From Gemmiger sp. An87 (GTDB lineage Bacteria; Bacillota; Clostridia; Oscillospirales; Ruminococcaceae): a stretch of DNA of 64,000 nucleotides. Numbering within the stretch: position 1 is the stretch's first letter; each line of letters begins with the position of its first letter. The translations under genes and the position numbers were made by a program. Where the stretch lies: the NCBI RefSeq assembly GCF_002159185.1, contig NZ_NFHD01000001.1, positions 1-64,000 on the forward strand, given 5' to 3'. The notes beneath the pieces are model-generated. The model searched no databases. It saw nothing but the letters and a program-made list of their open reading frames with translations, and was not told where the DNA came from. Positions 7,832 through 17,412 of this stretch are shown in pieces.

Positions 7832-10800
7832 TCAGCGGATGCGCAGCGTCTTGATCTCGTAGGGCTTGATGGTGAAGCGGATGCCGCCGTCCTCCAGGGA
7901 AACGGCCTCGCCGTCCGGCTGCTCCATGCAGTCGCAGCTTACCGCCTCGGTCACGGGGCGGCCCCAGTGCAGCACGGTGTCGGTGAGGGCGTTCTCGCTC
8001 TCGTACATACGCACGATCACGCCGTCGCCGTCCTCGGCCTGCTTGATGGTCTCCACAACCACGTTGGGAGCGTCGCACACGGCCAGGCTGAAGGCCTCGC
8101 CGGGCTCGCCGCCAGCCACAGCCAGAGCGGGCTGGTTGAGGAAGAAGGCTTCACGCACAGTGCCGGCAGCACGCCAGGTCTCGGCGTGGGGGTACAGAGC
8201 GTAGGTGAAGTGATGTACTTCCTGGTCGGTGGTGGGGTTGGGCTCGATGCCGGACTTGATCAGAGTCAGGGAGATGCAGCTGTCCTTCACGGAATGACCG
8301 TACTTGCAGTCGTTCAGCAGGCTGACGCCGTAGTGGCCCTCGGACAGGTCGGCCCACTTCTGGCCGCAGCTCTCGAAGCGAGCCTTGTCCCAGCTGGTGT
8401 TGGTGTGGGTCTTGCGGGTCAGGTTGCCGTACTGGACCTCGAAGGTGGCCTCGTCGGTGTGTACGTTCACGGGGAACTGCACCTTCAGCAGATGCTGATG
8501 CTCATGCCAATCCACAGTGGTCACGAAGTCGATGCGGCGGATGTCCGCGTAGAAGTGGATGTCCTGAGAGATGGTGGAGTTGCTGAACTCGCGCTCGATG
8601 TGCAGGGTAGCGCGCACCGGGCCCTGCTCGGTCCAGGTGAAGGAGCGCAGATCGGTCACATCCCAGAACTTCTCGGTGTAGTAGATGTCGATATCCCAGT
8701 TGTCGTAGTAGATGGGCTTATCCTCGAAGACACGCAGCAGGTTGGCGGTCTTGCCGGCCTGCAGCACCTCGCGGCGGTTCTCCTTGTCGAACAGACCGGC
8801 GATGCCGCCCTGCTCGTCGAAGCGCACGGTGTAGAAGGGGGTCTCCAGGGTGTGGCCATCCTCGCTCAGAGCGAAACGGCTGGCCTGCTCGGTCTTGTCG
8901 GCAACCGCGAAGGTCTTGCGGCCCTTGGAGGGCAGATCGGCCAGGAAGGCAACAGCGCCGTTCTCGGTCTGCTGTACGGGGTAAACGCGGCCGGTCTCGT
9001 CGGTCAGGGCAGCAGCGCTGCACTCGCCCAGCTCGACCACGTCGTTGCGGCCGAAGCCGGTGGTGTTGTAAACGGTCATGCCGCTGCCGGCGGGGGTCAG
9101 AGCGGTCAGGCGCTCGGCGCACAGAGAACCGATCTCGGCCTCCATCTGAGCGTACTCTTCCTTGGTGACCTCGTATACCTCATGGATGGAGGAGCCGGGC
9201 AGGATGTCGTGGAACTGGTTGATCAGGATGCCGTGCCACAGACGGTCGATGGCCTCGGTGGGGTAGGCGACCTGAGCGGCAGCCAGCACGCTCAGCAGCT
9301 CCAGGTCCATCATGTGCAGCTCGGCCTTGCGGTTGGAGCGCTTGTTGCGGGCCATGGAGGTCAGGGTGCCGCGGTGATACTCGAAGTAGAGCTCGCCCTC
9401 CCAGGTGGGCAGGCGGCGGTTGCCGGAAACGCGCTCCTTCAGCTCGTCGAAGTAGGTGCGGGCGAAGGCCTGGCGTACCTTGGGCAGACCCTCCACGCCC
9501 TTTTCCATACGGGTAGAGGTCTCCAGCATGGAACGGGTCGGGCCGCCGCCGCCGTCGCCGTAGCCGTAGCAGACCAGGATATCGTTGTTGATGTCCTTCT
9601 GCTGGTAACGGTGCCAGCCGCCGATGATGGCGTCCGGATGCAGGATGCCGTTGTAGGTGGTGAAGAAGTCCTTCTCATCCTGGCCAACGCCCAGGGTGGT
9701 GACCAGATGGGTCAGGATCTCGGTGCCGTCGATGCCGCGCCACATGAAGGTGTCGTAGGGCATTTTGTTGAACTGGTTCCAGGCCAGCTTGGTGGTCATG
9801 AAGTAGTCGATGCCGCACTTCTTCATGATCTGGGGCAGAGCGCCGGAATAGCCGAACACGTCGGGCAGCCACAGGATGCGGTTGTCCAGGCCGAACTCCT
9901 CCTGGAAGAAGCGCTTGCCGTACAGGAACTGACGCACCAGGCTCTCGCCGCTGGTCAGGTTGCAGTCGGCCTCTACCCACATGCCGCCTTCGGGTTCCCA
10001 GCGGCCCTCGGCCACGCGGGCCTTGATCTGCTCGAACAGCTCAGGGTAACGCTGCTTGAGGAAGTAGTACAGCTGGGGCTGGCTGGACATGAACTTGTAG
10101 TTGGGGTACTCCTCCATCAGCTTCAGCACGGTGGCAAAGCTGCGGCAGACCTTCTCGCGGGTCTGGGCAACGGTCCACCACCAGGCCACGTCGATGTGGG
10201 TGTGGCCGATGCAGCTGGCGATCACTTCGTCGTGACCGGCCAGGTCGGTGTAAAGGTCCTTGGCCAGGAATTCCCGGGCCTGGGCCACGGTGGCGTAGAA
10301 GCTCTCGTTGTAGGGGGTGCGCAGGTCCAGCAGGTTGATGGCGTCGTTCAGCACACGCTCCAGGTCCCGGCGGGCCTTGCTGTCCGCATCCAGGCGGGGG
10401 AAGGCCTGCAGGGGCACAACCAGGTCATAGTACAGGCCCTCGATCTCCGGGTCCACCTCGCGCAGGTCCACGATCAGGTTGAACTCGGTGTGCAGGATGC
10501 CGGTGTAGGCCTGCAGCTCCAGGCGGTACTGGGTACCGGCCTTGGCGCAGCGGTCCAGCAGCACGTCCCGGTGGTTCATGTCGATGCCCTGGGTGACCAC
10601 GCCGTTCACAAACAGCAGGAACTGGGGGTTCTTGGCGTCGTCCCACTCGTCGATCTGGGTGCACACGTGCATCCACAGGGGCTTGCCGTCCATCTCTTCG
10701 GGAACGGTCACGTCGGCGCGGAACCAGTAGTGCTTGTCGGGGCCGTACCAGTGCATGGTGCGGCAGTCGAAGGCCTCGAAGGGAGCGGGATCGGCGTCCG

Positions 10801-10933
10801 CGTCCTCGGGGCGCAGGAAGTTGCCCGGCTTGTACAGCCAGTTGTCGGTGGGGAATTTCTGCTTCACAGACAGCTTCTGCAGCTCGGTGCAGATGCCGTT
10901 GATCCGCTTGTCCAAAAAGCTCATAGTTTCCAT
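7832..10933 (-). CDS. Alpha-mannosidase, GH38
   Basis: Hydrolyses alpha-linked mannose. The 1033-residue size is typical of cytosolic/class II GH38 enzymes. Zinc ligands are visible in GHTHIDVAWWW (244-248) and the nucleophile is Asp358 in WLPDVFGYSG. NQFHDILPGSSIHEVYE further on is the standard family motif supplying another zinc-site His. An N-terminal beta domain precedes the barrel, and C-terminal beta-sandwich domains follow from about 660. There is no signal peptide. AAAGGA sits seven bases before the ATG. It lies between GH20 and the sulfatase remnant in the same operon. Confidence 0.95.
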   Translation of the reverse strand: METMSFLDKRINGICTELQKLSVKQKFPTDNWLYKPGNFLRPEDADADPAPFEAFDCRTMHWYGPDKHYWFRADVTVPEEMDGKPLWMHVCTQIDEWDDAKNPQFLLFVNGVVTQGIDMNHRDVLLDRCAKAGTQYRLELQAYTGILHTEFNLIVDLREVDPEIEGLYYDLVVPLQAFPRLDADSKARRDLERVLNDAINLLDLRTPYNESFYATVAQAREFLAKDLYTDLAGHDEVIASCIGHTHIDVAWWWTVAQTREKVCRSFATVLKLMEEYPNYKFMSSQPQLYYFLKQRYPELFEQIKARVAEGRWEPEGGMWVEADCNLTSGESLVRQFLYGKRFFQEEFGLDNRILWLPDVFGYSGALPQIMKKCGIDYFMTTKLAWNQFNKMPYDTFMWRGIDGTEILTHLVTTLGVGQDEKDFFTTYNGILHPDAIIGGWHRYQQKDINNDILVCYGYGDGGGGPTRSMLETSTRMEKGVEGLPKVRQAFARTYFDELKERVSGNRRLPTWEGELYFEYHRGTLTSMARNKRSNRKAELHMMDLELLSVLAAAQVAYPTEAIDRLWHGILINQFHDILPGSSIHEVYEVTKEEYAQMEAEIGSLCAERLTALTPAGSGMTVYNTTGFGRNDVVELGECSAAALTDETGRVYPVQQTENGAVAFLADLPSKGRKTFAVADKTEQASRFALSEDGHTLETPFYTVRFDEQGGIAGLFDKENRREVLQAGKTANLLRVFEDKPIYYDNWDIDIYYTEKFWDVTDLRSFTWTEQGPVRATLHIEREFSNSTISQDIHFYADIRRIDFVTTVDWHEHQHLLKVQFPVNVHTDEATFEVQYGNLTRKTHTNTSWDKARFESCGQKWADLSEGHYGVSLLNDCKYGHSVKDSCISLTLIKSGIEPNPTTDQEVHHFTYALYPHAETWRAAGTVREAFFLNQPALAVAGGEPGEAFSLAVCDAPNVVVETIKQAEDGDGVIVRMYESENALTDTVLHWGRPVTEAVSCDCMEQPDGEAVSLEDGGIRFTIKPYEIKTLRIR

Positions 10934-10978
10934 AGTTTTTTCCTTTTGCGCTTGGAAGCCCGCACAGGCGGGCTCGGG

Positions 10979-12105
10979 TTAATGAAATACGTCGTAATTG
11001 AAATCGTGATAGTGGAAGCCCAGCCAGCGGAACCGCACGTCTCCCGGCCGGGAAGGTGCGGGAGACGTGCGGAAGTAACCGTTTTCTAGGGCTTGCGGAC
11101 GGGTTTGGGCGGTGTGCTCCAGCAGCATCCGGAACAGCTCGCGGCCCCGGGGCGGCATGATCAGGCAGGGGACGTGGGCAGACCCCTCAAAGAAGAGGTT
11201 CTTCTGAGACATGTGGTGGTCGCCCAGCATCTCGCCGTGGTCGGAGGTGAAGATGACCCAGGTGTTTTTGTCCAGGCCGTTTTCCCGCAGGCAGGCAAAC
11301 AGCCGGCCCAGCGCATAGTCCACCTGAGTGATCATTGCATAGTAGGCGCGGCGGGTGTTTGCCAGCTGCCGGGGGCTGTAGAGATGCACGTCGGTGTTCT
11401 CGTAGCTTCCGGCCAGAAAGCCCTGGGGCGCGGCGTCCAGGTCACGGGACCAGTCGCCGTAAACTGCCTCGGGCATGGGGATGCCGTCGTAGATCTCCCA
11501 GAAATCCCTGCAGGGATCAAAGGGAGGATGCGGCTTGGTGAAGCTGGTCCAGAGGAAGAAGGGCCGCAAGGGGTCCCTCGTTTCCAGAAAGTCGATGGAG
11601 CCGTCCACGATCCAGGTGGTGATGCTGTCTCTGGTGTCCACGGTGGAGAGTGCGGGCACCAGCTCGCACTCCATAGCGCCGTGGGTCTTGGGACGCAGGC
11701 CCTGCTTTTCGCAGCTCCGCAGATAGTCGATGGGGAGCGTCATGCTCTCGAAGCCGTAGCAGGCGCGCACGGGGTCGAAGTGCATCTTGCCCATGGCGCG
11801 GGTCTGGTACCCGGGGCATCGGTGAGCAGGGCGGGCAGGGTGGCCCGGCGGGCGGTGGCCTGCCTCATGACCTGAGCGTGGGTCGCGTTGGTGACCACGC
11901 CGCTTTCATACCCGCGCAGGCCGGTCATCAGAGTGGTGCGGGAAGGCACACAGATGGGACAATCGGCATAACAGTGGGTATAAGCGGTGCCTTACGTATA
12001 CAAATAGTTTAGATGCGGCGTGTAGATGCTGGAGTTTCCCAGCGCCTGGATGGTATCGAACCGCTGTTGGTCTGTGGTGATGAGCAGGATGTTATCCTGA
12101 GACAA
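10979..12105 (-). pseudogene. Sulfatase, broken by a stop and a frameshift
   Basis: The reading starts with TTG directly after the GH130 stop (DNILLITTDQQRFDTI, a sulfatase N terminus). Codon 38 is TAA (11992-11994), where relatives would continue into GTAYTHCYADCP. The Cys-type formylglycine motif C-V-P-S-R is intact at codons 52-56. A single missing base in a G run near 11811-11813 then shifts the frame between LLTDAPG and the downstream QTRAMGKMHFDP. The rest (HDFxxDVFH-like end, DHGEMLGDHHMSQKN metal motif) is well preserved. Total length is 3n+2. The frameshift could be a sequencing slip, but the stop is a separate lesion, so loss of function is likely. An intact gene would need a radical-SAM sulfatase activase, not seen here. 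Confidence 0.82.
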
Positions 12106-13122
12106 TCAGACCATCTCCCCGCCGGAGGTGCAGTCGAAGGAATTGGACTTGATGTAGTCCAGCAGGCGATCCACGGTGGTGAAGGCCAGGCCGGTCACGG
12201 TGTCGGCGCAGCCGTAGTAAACGGCGATGCGGCCGGTCTCTGCGTCCGCCAGGGCGGCGCAGGGGAAGGTGACGTTGGGCACGTCGCCCATGCACTCATA
12301 GGGCATATGGGGAGCCAGGATGTAATCCTTGCCGCGGGCCTTGACCTTCCAGGGCTCGTCCAGATCCAGCAGGGCGGCGCCCATGCGGTAGACGTAGCCG
12401 TTGCAGGTGTTGATAACGCCGTGGTAGATCAGCAGCCAGCCCTCATCGGTCTCGATGGGCACCGGGCCGGGGCCGATCTTCAGGCTCTGCCAGGCGGACT
12501 CGTCGCCCTTCACAGCGCCCATCATGTAGCGGTGGCGGCCCCAGTAGACCAGATCCTCACTCTGGCTGACAAAGATATCGCCGAAGGGGGTGTGGCCGGT
12601 GTCGCTGGGGCGGCTCATCATCATGTAGCGGCCCTGAATCTTGCGGGGGAACAGCACGCCGTTGCGGTTGTAGGGCAGGAAGGCGTTCTCCAGCTGGTGG
12701 AAGGTCTTGAAGTCCTCGGTCCAGGCAATGCCGATGGTGGGGCCGTGGTAGCCGTTGCACCAGGTCACGTAGTACTTGCCGTCCATGTAGCAGACGCGGG
12801 GGTCATAGCGGTATTCCCGCTTGGTGATCTCCGGGTTCTCGCCCACCAGGTGAATGGGCTCGTCGTCGATGGTCCAGTGGATGCCGTCCTTGCTGAAGCC
12901 GGCGAAGATGTCCATGCTGATGGACATGCTGTCGCAGCGGAACACACCGGCAAAGCCGTCGCCGAAGGGAACCACAGCGCTGTTGAACACGCTGTTGGAG
13001 CGCTTGTTGCCGTCGCGGCCGATGATGGGGTTGGCATCATAGCGCCACAGGGGCAGACGGGATTCGGCAGGAGGGTCCTGCCAGGGGATGTTGGGCAATG
13101 CGTTGCCAATGATCTTAGCCAT
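12106..13122 (-). CDS. Beta-mannoside phosphorylase, GH130
   Basis: Five-bladed propeller enzyme that phosphorolyses beta-1,4-mannosides to mannose 1-phosphate. The 338-residue protein has the family's proton-donor region in [11 protein letters not shown] (Asp107) and phosphate-site basic residues in [16 protein letters not shown]. Within GH130, both beta-1,4-mannooligosaccharide and mannosyl-GlcNAc phosphorylases look like this. The neighbours GH20 and GH38 favour Man-beta-1,4-GlcNAc from the N-glycan core, but this is inference. GGAGGA is seven bases before the ATG. Its TGA is immediately followed by the TTG of the broken sulfatase, so translation was probably coupled. Confidence 0.9.
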   Translation of the reverse strand: MAKIIGNALPNIPWQDPPAESRLPLWRYDANPIIGRDGNKRSNSVFNSAVVPFGDGFAGVFRCDSMSISMDIFAGFSKDGIHWTIDDEPIHLVGENPEITKREYRYDPRVCYMDGKYYVTWCNGYHGPTIGIAWTEDFKTFHQLENAFLPYNRNGVLFPRKIQGRYMMMSRPSDTGHTPFGDIFVSQSEDLVYWGRHRYMMGAVKGDESAWQSLKIGPGPVPIETDEGWLLIYHGVINTCNGYVYRMGAALLDLDEPWKVKARGKDYILAPHMPYECMGDVPNVTFPCAALADAETGRIAVYYGCADTVTGLAFTTVDRLLDYIKSNSFDCTSGGEMV

Positions 13123-13153
13123 ATGATTTCCTCCTGAATATGGGGTTCAAAGA

Positions 13154-15550
13154 TTATCCCACGATGCGCACGATGGGGGCGAACATCTGCTCGTGCAGAG
13201 CGTCCAGGGCACGTTCGGGGTCGGTTTCGTCGGTGAGACACAGGGTGTAGCGGTATTCGGTAAAGCCGGAGAGATCCAGCTTGAAGTTGGTCTCCCAGGT
13301 GTTGTTCATCAGCCAGCTGTACACCGGGCGGCGGTTGTCTTCGGGCAGGCGCTCGCACAGGCGGATGGGGTGGTGCGCCAGCTCGCCGAAGTAATACAGC
13401 GGGGTGTCGAAGGCGGCCAGCAGAACGCCGCCGTCCTCGCCCAAAAAGGCCAGACCGTCATCGCTCATGCTGTATTCCATGTTGGTGCCGGGCAGCTGGT
13501 CCACGCCGGGGCGCATGGCCTCGCGGCCGCCCTTGCGCAGCCACAGCTGGCTGCCGGGAACGTCCAGGGTCAGAGGCAGGTAGACGCTCTCCACGTCGGT
13601 GGAAAGGGTCTTGCCCAGCTCCAGGCTCAGGTCGATGCGGGGCATATCCTCATACAGCTTGAGCACCACGTCGCAGTGGATGCTGCCGGTCATGCTGCCG
13701 CGCAGGCGCAGGATGGTGAACACGGAGCCGTGCTCTTCGCAGATCACTTCCTCCAGCACAGCGGGGTACTGCTTGGCGTGCTTGCCGCGAACGTTGCGGC
13801 CCAGCAGGCGGCGTTCCTCGTAAACGTCGGTCTGGCCGGGGCGAACGGGAGTGCACTCGTACACCGGGGTGAAGAAGGGCAGGCCGTTTTTGGGCATCAG
13901 CTCGCGGCCGGCACGCTTGTCGAACAGGCTGCACAGGCCCTGGCCCACCTTGTACTCCAGCCGGAACCAGCGGTTCTCGAAGCTGTAGGGCAGACGGTAG
14001 GTGAACGGGTCGAAATCGTTCACGATGTCCCGGATGCGCTCGGCGCCCACATAGCAGCGGCGGGTGTTCAGCTTTTGCTCCACGGCGGGGGCTTTGTCAT
14101 AAGTATACTGCTTTACCTCATGAGGGGCAAAGGTGTCGGTGAAGGAGATCAGACGTCCGCGGGGATGGGGACTGACCTGGCAGGGCAGCTGGCGGCCGTC
14201 CTCGGTGCGGATCACTGCCTCCGGCAGCCCGGCGGGCAGGGTCTCCACATAGAATTCCACCGGCATCACACCGGCCTGACCGGTGGGGTTCTGCACCCGG
14301 ATGGTGCCGCTGGTGGCGTAGTAGCGCAGGATGTCGCCCTGTTCGCGGGCGATGCGGCCCAGCAGGCGGGCCGCGGCCTCATGGGCCTGGCTGGCGTAGC
14401 CGTTCTTGCGGCTGTCCAGATCCAACACCATGGATACGTAGGGGTTGGTGATGCTGGCGGAATGGCCCCAGGTGTGCTCGGCGTAGAGCAGCAGGTTGTC
14501 CTCGGCCTGGCGCACCAGCTCGGGAGCCTTGGTGTCCAGATCGGGGTCCAGGCGGCGGGCCAGGTCGTAGCTGCGGCGGGCGCCCAGGTAATGCTTCACC
14601 GCGTAGGGAGTGGAGCCCACGCCGTTGGCCCACCAGTCGTTCAGATCGCCCCGCAGCACCGGCGCATCCTGCAGCTTGGGAGCGATGGCGGCGTACAGCT
14701 CCTGCAGGCTGACCATCTTTACCTGCACGGTGTCGCCGTATTTCTCGTTGTAGCCCTGAATGGTCTGGAGAATCAGGGGTTCGGGGGGCGCGTTGTCGCT
14801 GAACACGCCGGATACCGAGGCCAGGATGAAGTCGTAGGGGTAGCCGTTCTCCTCACACTCGGTCAGGTAGGCGTCCAGATTCTGAGCCAGGGCCTCCACG
14901 TCGTCCGCGGGGCGGGGGCCGGTGCCCAGCCGGTCCATGGTCATGAAGTTGGGGGTGTGGTTGGGACGCAGGCCCAGCACGTTGCCCAGGTTGTAGTGCT
15001 CGCCGTTCCATACCAGCAGCCGCTTGCCCTCGGCGTTCTCCCAGAAGTAGGCGTTCTGGTTCTGGTACAGGGGGTACATGCCGTGGTGGCAGTGGATGTT
15101 GGTGTAGAGGAATTCCACGCCGTTGTCCAGCATGGCGTCCCGCTGGCCCATGGAGATGCCGTTGATGTCGGCGCACATGGCGGTGTTCAGGGTTACGCCT
15201 GCTTCGGCGAAGCGCTTGTGCCACTGACCCAGGCGGCGGGAGTAGATGCCGCAGTCCAGCAGGTCGGTGAAGTTCAGGTAGTTGGCGGAAAGGCCCAGAC
15301 GGCCGTCGGCAGCCAGCTCAAGGAACTGCTTGCGTTCCTCTTCGGTGGCGGATTTGAAGAACTCCTCCACACAATACAGAGTCTCGCAGTTCCAGCGGAA
15401 ATCCCGGTTGGCTTCGTCCTGCATCATGCGCAGGGCAGTGCGGATGTAATCCACCTGCAGCTCGATCACGTGCTCCTGCAGGTCGGTGTAACCGATATCG
15501 GTGTGGGAATGATGCACGGCATACACCGTGCGGATGCCATGCTGTTTCAT
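13154..15550 (-). CDS. GH38-like alpha-mannosidase, second type
   Basis: A 798-residue protein starting MKQHGIRTVYAVHHSHTDIG. HSHTDIGYTD matches the GH38 zinc motif, ADINGISMG sits where the catalytic Asp is expected, and WGHSASITNP offers a later His. It lacks the long N-terminal domain of the other GH38 in this operon and is far diverged from it. It may belong to the DUF5054-like or another peripheral GH38 branch. The ATG at 15550 is chosen because TGAGGA lies about 10 bases upstream; the ORF runs to 15661 without a ribosome site. No signal peptide. Two different GH38 enzymes suggest cleavage of different alpha-mannosidic linkages. Confidence 0.8.
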   Translation of the reverse strand: MKQHGIRTVYAVHHSHTDIGYTDLQEHVIELQVDYIRTALRMMQDEANRDFRWNCETLYCVEEFFKSATEEERKQFLELAADGRLGLSANYLNFTDLLDCGIYSRRLGQWHKRFAEAGVTLNTAMCADINGISMGQRDAMLDNGVEFLYTNIHCHHGMYPLYQNQNAYFWENAEGKRLLVWNGEHYNLGNVLGLRPNHTPNFMTMDRLGTGPRPADDVEALAQNLDAYLTECEENGYPYDFILASVSGVFSDNAPPEPLILQTIQGYNEKYGDTVQVKMVSLQELYAAIAPKLQDAPVLRGDLNDWWANGVGSTPYAVKHYLGARRSYDLARRLDPDLDTKAPELVRQAEDNLLLYAEHTWGHSASITNPYVSMVLDLDSRKNGYASQAHEAAARLLGRIAREQGDILRYYATSGTIRVQNPTGQAGVMPVEFYVETLPAGLPEAVIRTEDGRQLPCQVSPHPRGRLISFTDTFAPHEVKQYTYDKAPAVEQKLNTRRCYVGAERIRDIVNDFDPFTYRLPYSFENRWFRLEYKVGQGLCSLFDKRAGRELMPKNGLPFFTPVYECTPVRPGQTDVYEERRLLGRNVRGKHAKQYPAVLEEVICEEHGSVFTILRLRGSMTGSIHCDVVLKLYEDMPRIDLSLELGKTLSTDVESVYLPLTLDVPGSQLWLRKGGREAMRPGVDQLPGTNMEYSMSDDGLAFLGEDGGVLLAAFDTPLYYFGELAHHPIRLCERLPEDNRRPVYSWLMNNTWETNFKLDLSGFTEYRYTLCLTDETDPERALDALHEQMFAPIVRIVG

Positions 15551-15763
15551 GGAGAGAGTCCTCACTTCATGCATTTTTGTCCTGTGTGTGTTTATCAAAA
15601 AGGGCCGCCGCACGGCCGGGCCGGTGAAAACGTTGATCTTGACAATAATCTGTTCGATCAAAGGCGGCGGTGAAACGGAATGCCGCTTTCTGTGTTTTCT
15701 CCTGCCCGCGCGGTGCGGCGGCCTTATGTGGTGGATTGAATTGCGGTAAAAATTCCGATGGAA
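15551..15763 (-). promoter_or_regulatory. Intercistronic gap after binding-protein gene
   Basis: This is the longest gap inside the minus-strand operon. On the minus strand, AATTCC-ATC-GGAATTTTTA overlaps the end of the binding-protein gene and could act as a weak terminator. A GC-rich hairpin with a T run lies at 15597-15625. TTGATC and GATCAA (15633-15661) form a spaced inverted repeat. Partial termination here would give more binding protein than enzyme; no clear new promoter was found. Confidence 0.4.
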
Positions 15764-17347
15764 TTATGCGGCGCTGCTGGCAGAAGTGCTCTCGGCAGCG
15801 GTGCTTTCAGCAGCGGAAGTGCTCTCGGCGGGAGCGCTCTCAGTGGTGGTGCCCTTGGTGGCCATGAAGGCGTCTACCTGCTCCTGGCACTGAGCAACGA
15901 TCTCGTCGAAGCCGGCCTTGCGCATCTCGTCCATGATCTCGGGAACGATCTCATCGGTGGGACGGGTGCCGGACAGCAGCTCGCCCTTGTAGCGCTCGTA
16001 GATGGCAACGCAGTTGGCCAGCTGATCCTTGAAGGCGGAGGTGTCCAGGGTGAAGCCCAGCAGCACGGAAGCCTCGGCGTTCTCGTTCAGCTCCTTCACC
16101 TCGTCGTACTGGTTGAAATCGAACTCGTCGCTGGGAGTAACGGCGAAGAAGCTGCCCTGGGTGTAACCGGCCATGGTCCAGTCAGCATTGTTCTTGTGAA
16201 CCCACTGCTTGGTGTCGTCGGTGTAATCCCAGTTGTCGCCCTGTACGCCGTAGTACAGCAGGTCACGTACGTAGGAATCGGTGTTTACCAGCTGCAGCAG
16301 CTCCAGAGCCTTCTCGGGGTAAGCGCAGTTGGCGGAGATGCAGTTGATGGAGCCGCGAACGGTGTCGTTGGAGATAACCGTGGGGCCAAGCTTGGTGGCC
16401 TGAGCGTCAACACCCATCTGGGGACCCCAGCTGGTGATGGCGGCGCCGGACCAGCCCTGTGCTACGCTGCAGGGCTTGTAAGCGTTCTCTTCGGGCTTGG
16501 TGGCAGCGTCAGAGTTGATGATGCCAGCCTGGTACCACTCGTGGAAGGTGTTCAGGGAAGCCTGGATGTCCGGCTGCTCCAGAACGGGAACAACGGTAGC
16601 GGTCTCGTCGTTGTAGCGAACGCCGATGGGCAGCAGGCCGGTGCCCATGTTGTCGTACTCAAAGGCAACCCAGGTGGCGCCGTTCTTGTTCATGGGGAAG
16701 GAAGCCTCACCCTTGGTGTCCTTCATGGCGGTCAGGGTGTCGGTCAGGGTGCCCAGGTCAGACATGGGCATAGCCTCGGGAATGGTGAAGCCGGTGCCTT
16801 CGGCCAGCTCCTTGTCCCAAACCAGGTACTCGGAGATGGAGGAGTCCTTGTAGGTGGGCACGCCGTACAGCTTGCCGTCGATCTCACAGGCATCCCAGTA
16901 ATCCTCGGGGATGGAGGCATACAGCTCGGGGCTGGAGGTCTTGACCAGCTCGCTGATGTCGGCGAAAGCGCCGATGTGCACGTCGTTCACATAGGTGTTC
17001 ATGTTGGTGAACAGGATGTCGTACTCACCACCGGTGTTCACGATCACGTTGCGGCGGTTGTCCCAGTCGCCCCAGGAAACGACCTGAACGTCCAGATTGA
17101 CGCCGATCTTTTCTTCCAGGTAGGGGTTGATCTGCTCCAGCCAGGCGTCGTAGTTGGTGGGCTGGCCGTTACCAACGGTAACCCAGGTCAGGTTGACCAC
17201 TTCGCCGTCGGCAGCACCGGAGGTGGTGCCAGCGGTGCTGGCGGTGCTGGCGGTACCGGAGGTGGTGCCACTGCCGCCGCATGCGGCCATGCTCAGCGCC
17301 ATAGCGCCGGCCATGCCCAGAGCAAGTGCTTTGTTGAGCTTTTTCAT
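15764..17347 (-). CDS. Sugar ABC transporter binding lipoprotein
   Basis: Captures oligosaccharides outside the cell for the two permeases that precede it in transcription. The 527-residue precursor starts MKKLNKALALGMAG with a lipobox LSMAAC, so Cys22 would be lipidated. A Ser/Thr/Gly linker follows, then a type 1 solute-binding fold. Its size and the YtcQ/LipO-like architecture suit large oligosaccharides. The C terminus ends in a low-complexity Ser/Ala/Glu/Thr tail (about the last 30 residues), which is unusual for this family. The order permease-permease-binding protein is typical of the LplB/LplC group. Confidence 0.92.
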   Translation of the reverse strand: MKKLNKALALGMAGAMALSMAACGGSGTTSGTASTASTAGTTSGAADGEVVNLTWVTVGNGQPTNYDAWLEQINPYLEEKIGVNLDVQVVSWGDWDNRRNVIVNTGGEYDILFTNMNTYVNDVHIGAFADISELVKTSSPELYASIPEDYWDACEIDGKLYGVPTYKDSSISEYLVWDKELAEGTGFTIPEAMPMSDLGTLTDTLTAMKDTKGEASFPMNKNGATWVAFEYDNMGTGLLPIGVRYNDETATVVPVLEQPDIQASLNTFHEWYQAGIINSDAATKPEENAYKPCSVAQGWSGAAITSWGPQMGVDAQATKLGPTVISNDTVRGSINCISANCAYPEKALELLQLVNTDSYVRDLLYYGVQGDNWDYTDDTKQWVHKNNADWTMAGYTQGSFFAVTPSDEFDFNQYDEVKELNENAEASVLLGFTLDTSAFKDQLANCVAIYERYKGELLSGTRPTDEIVPEIMDEMRKAGFDEIVAQCQEQVDAFMATKGTTTESAPAESTSAAESTAAESTSASSAA

Positions 17348-17412
17348 GTTGTTTCTCCTTTTCTGTTTTATAAAGTGATTCCGAATTGGAAAACCTTAAG
17401 AAAAACGATCCC

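Noticed and set aside
7439-11089. Plus-strand ORF of 1216 codons opposite GH20/GH38
   Set aside because: It covers two convincing enzymes on the other strand and has biased, repeat-like composition without motifs.
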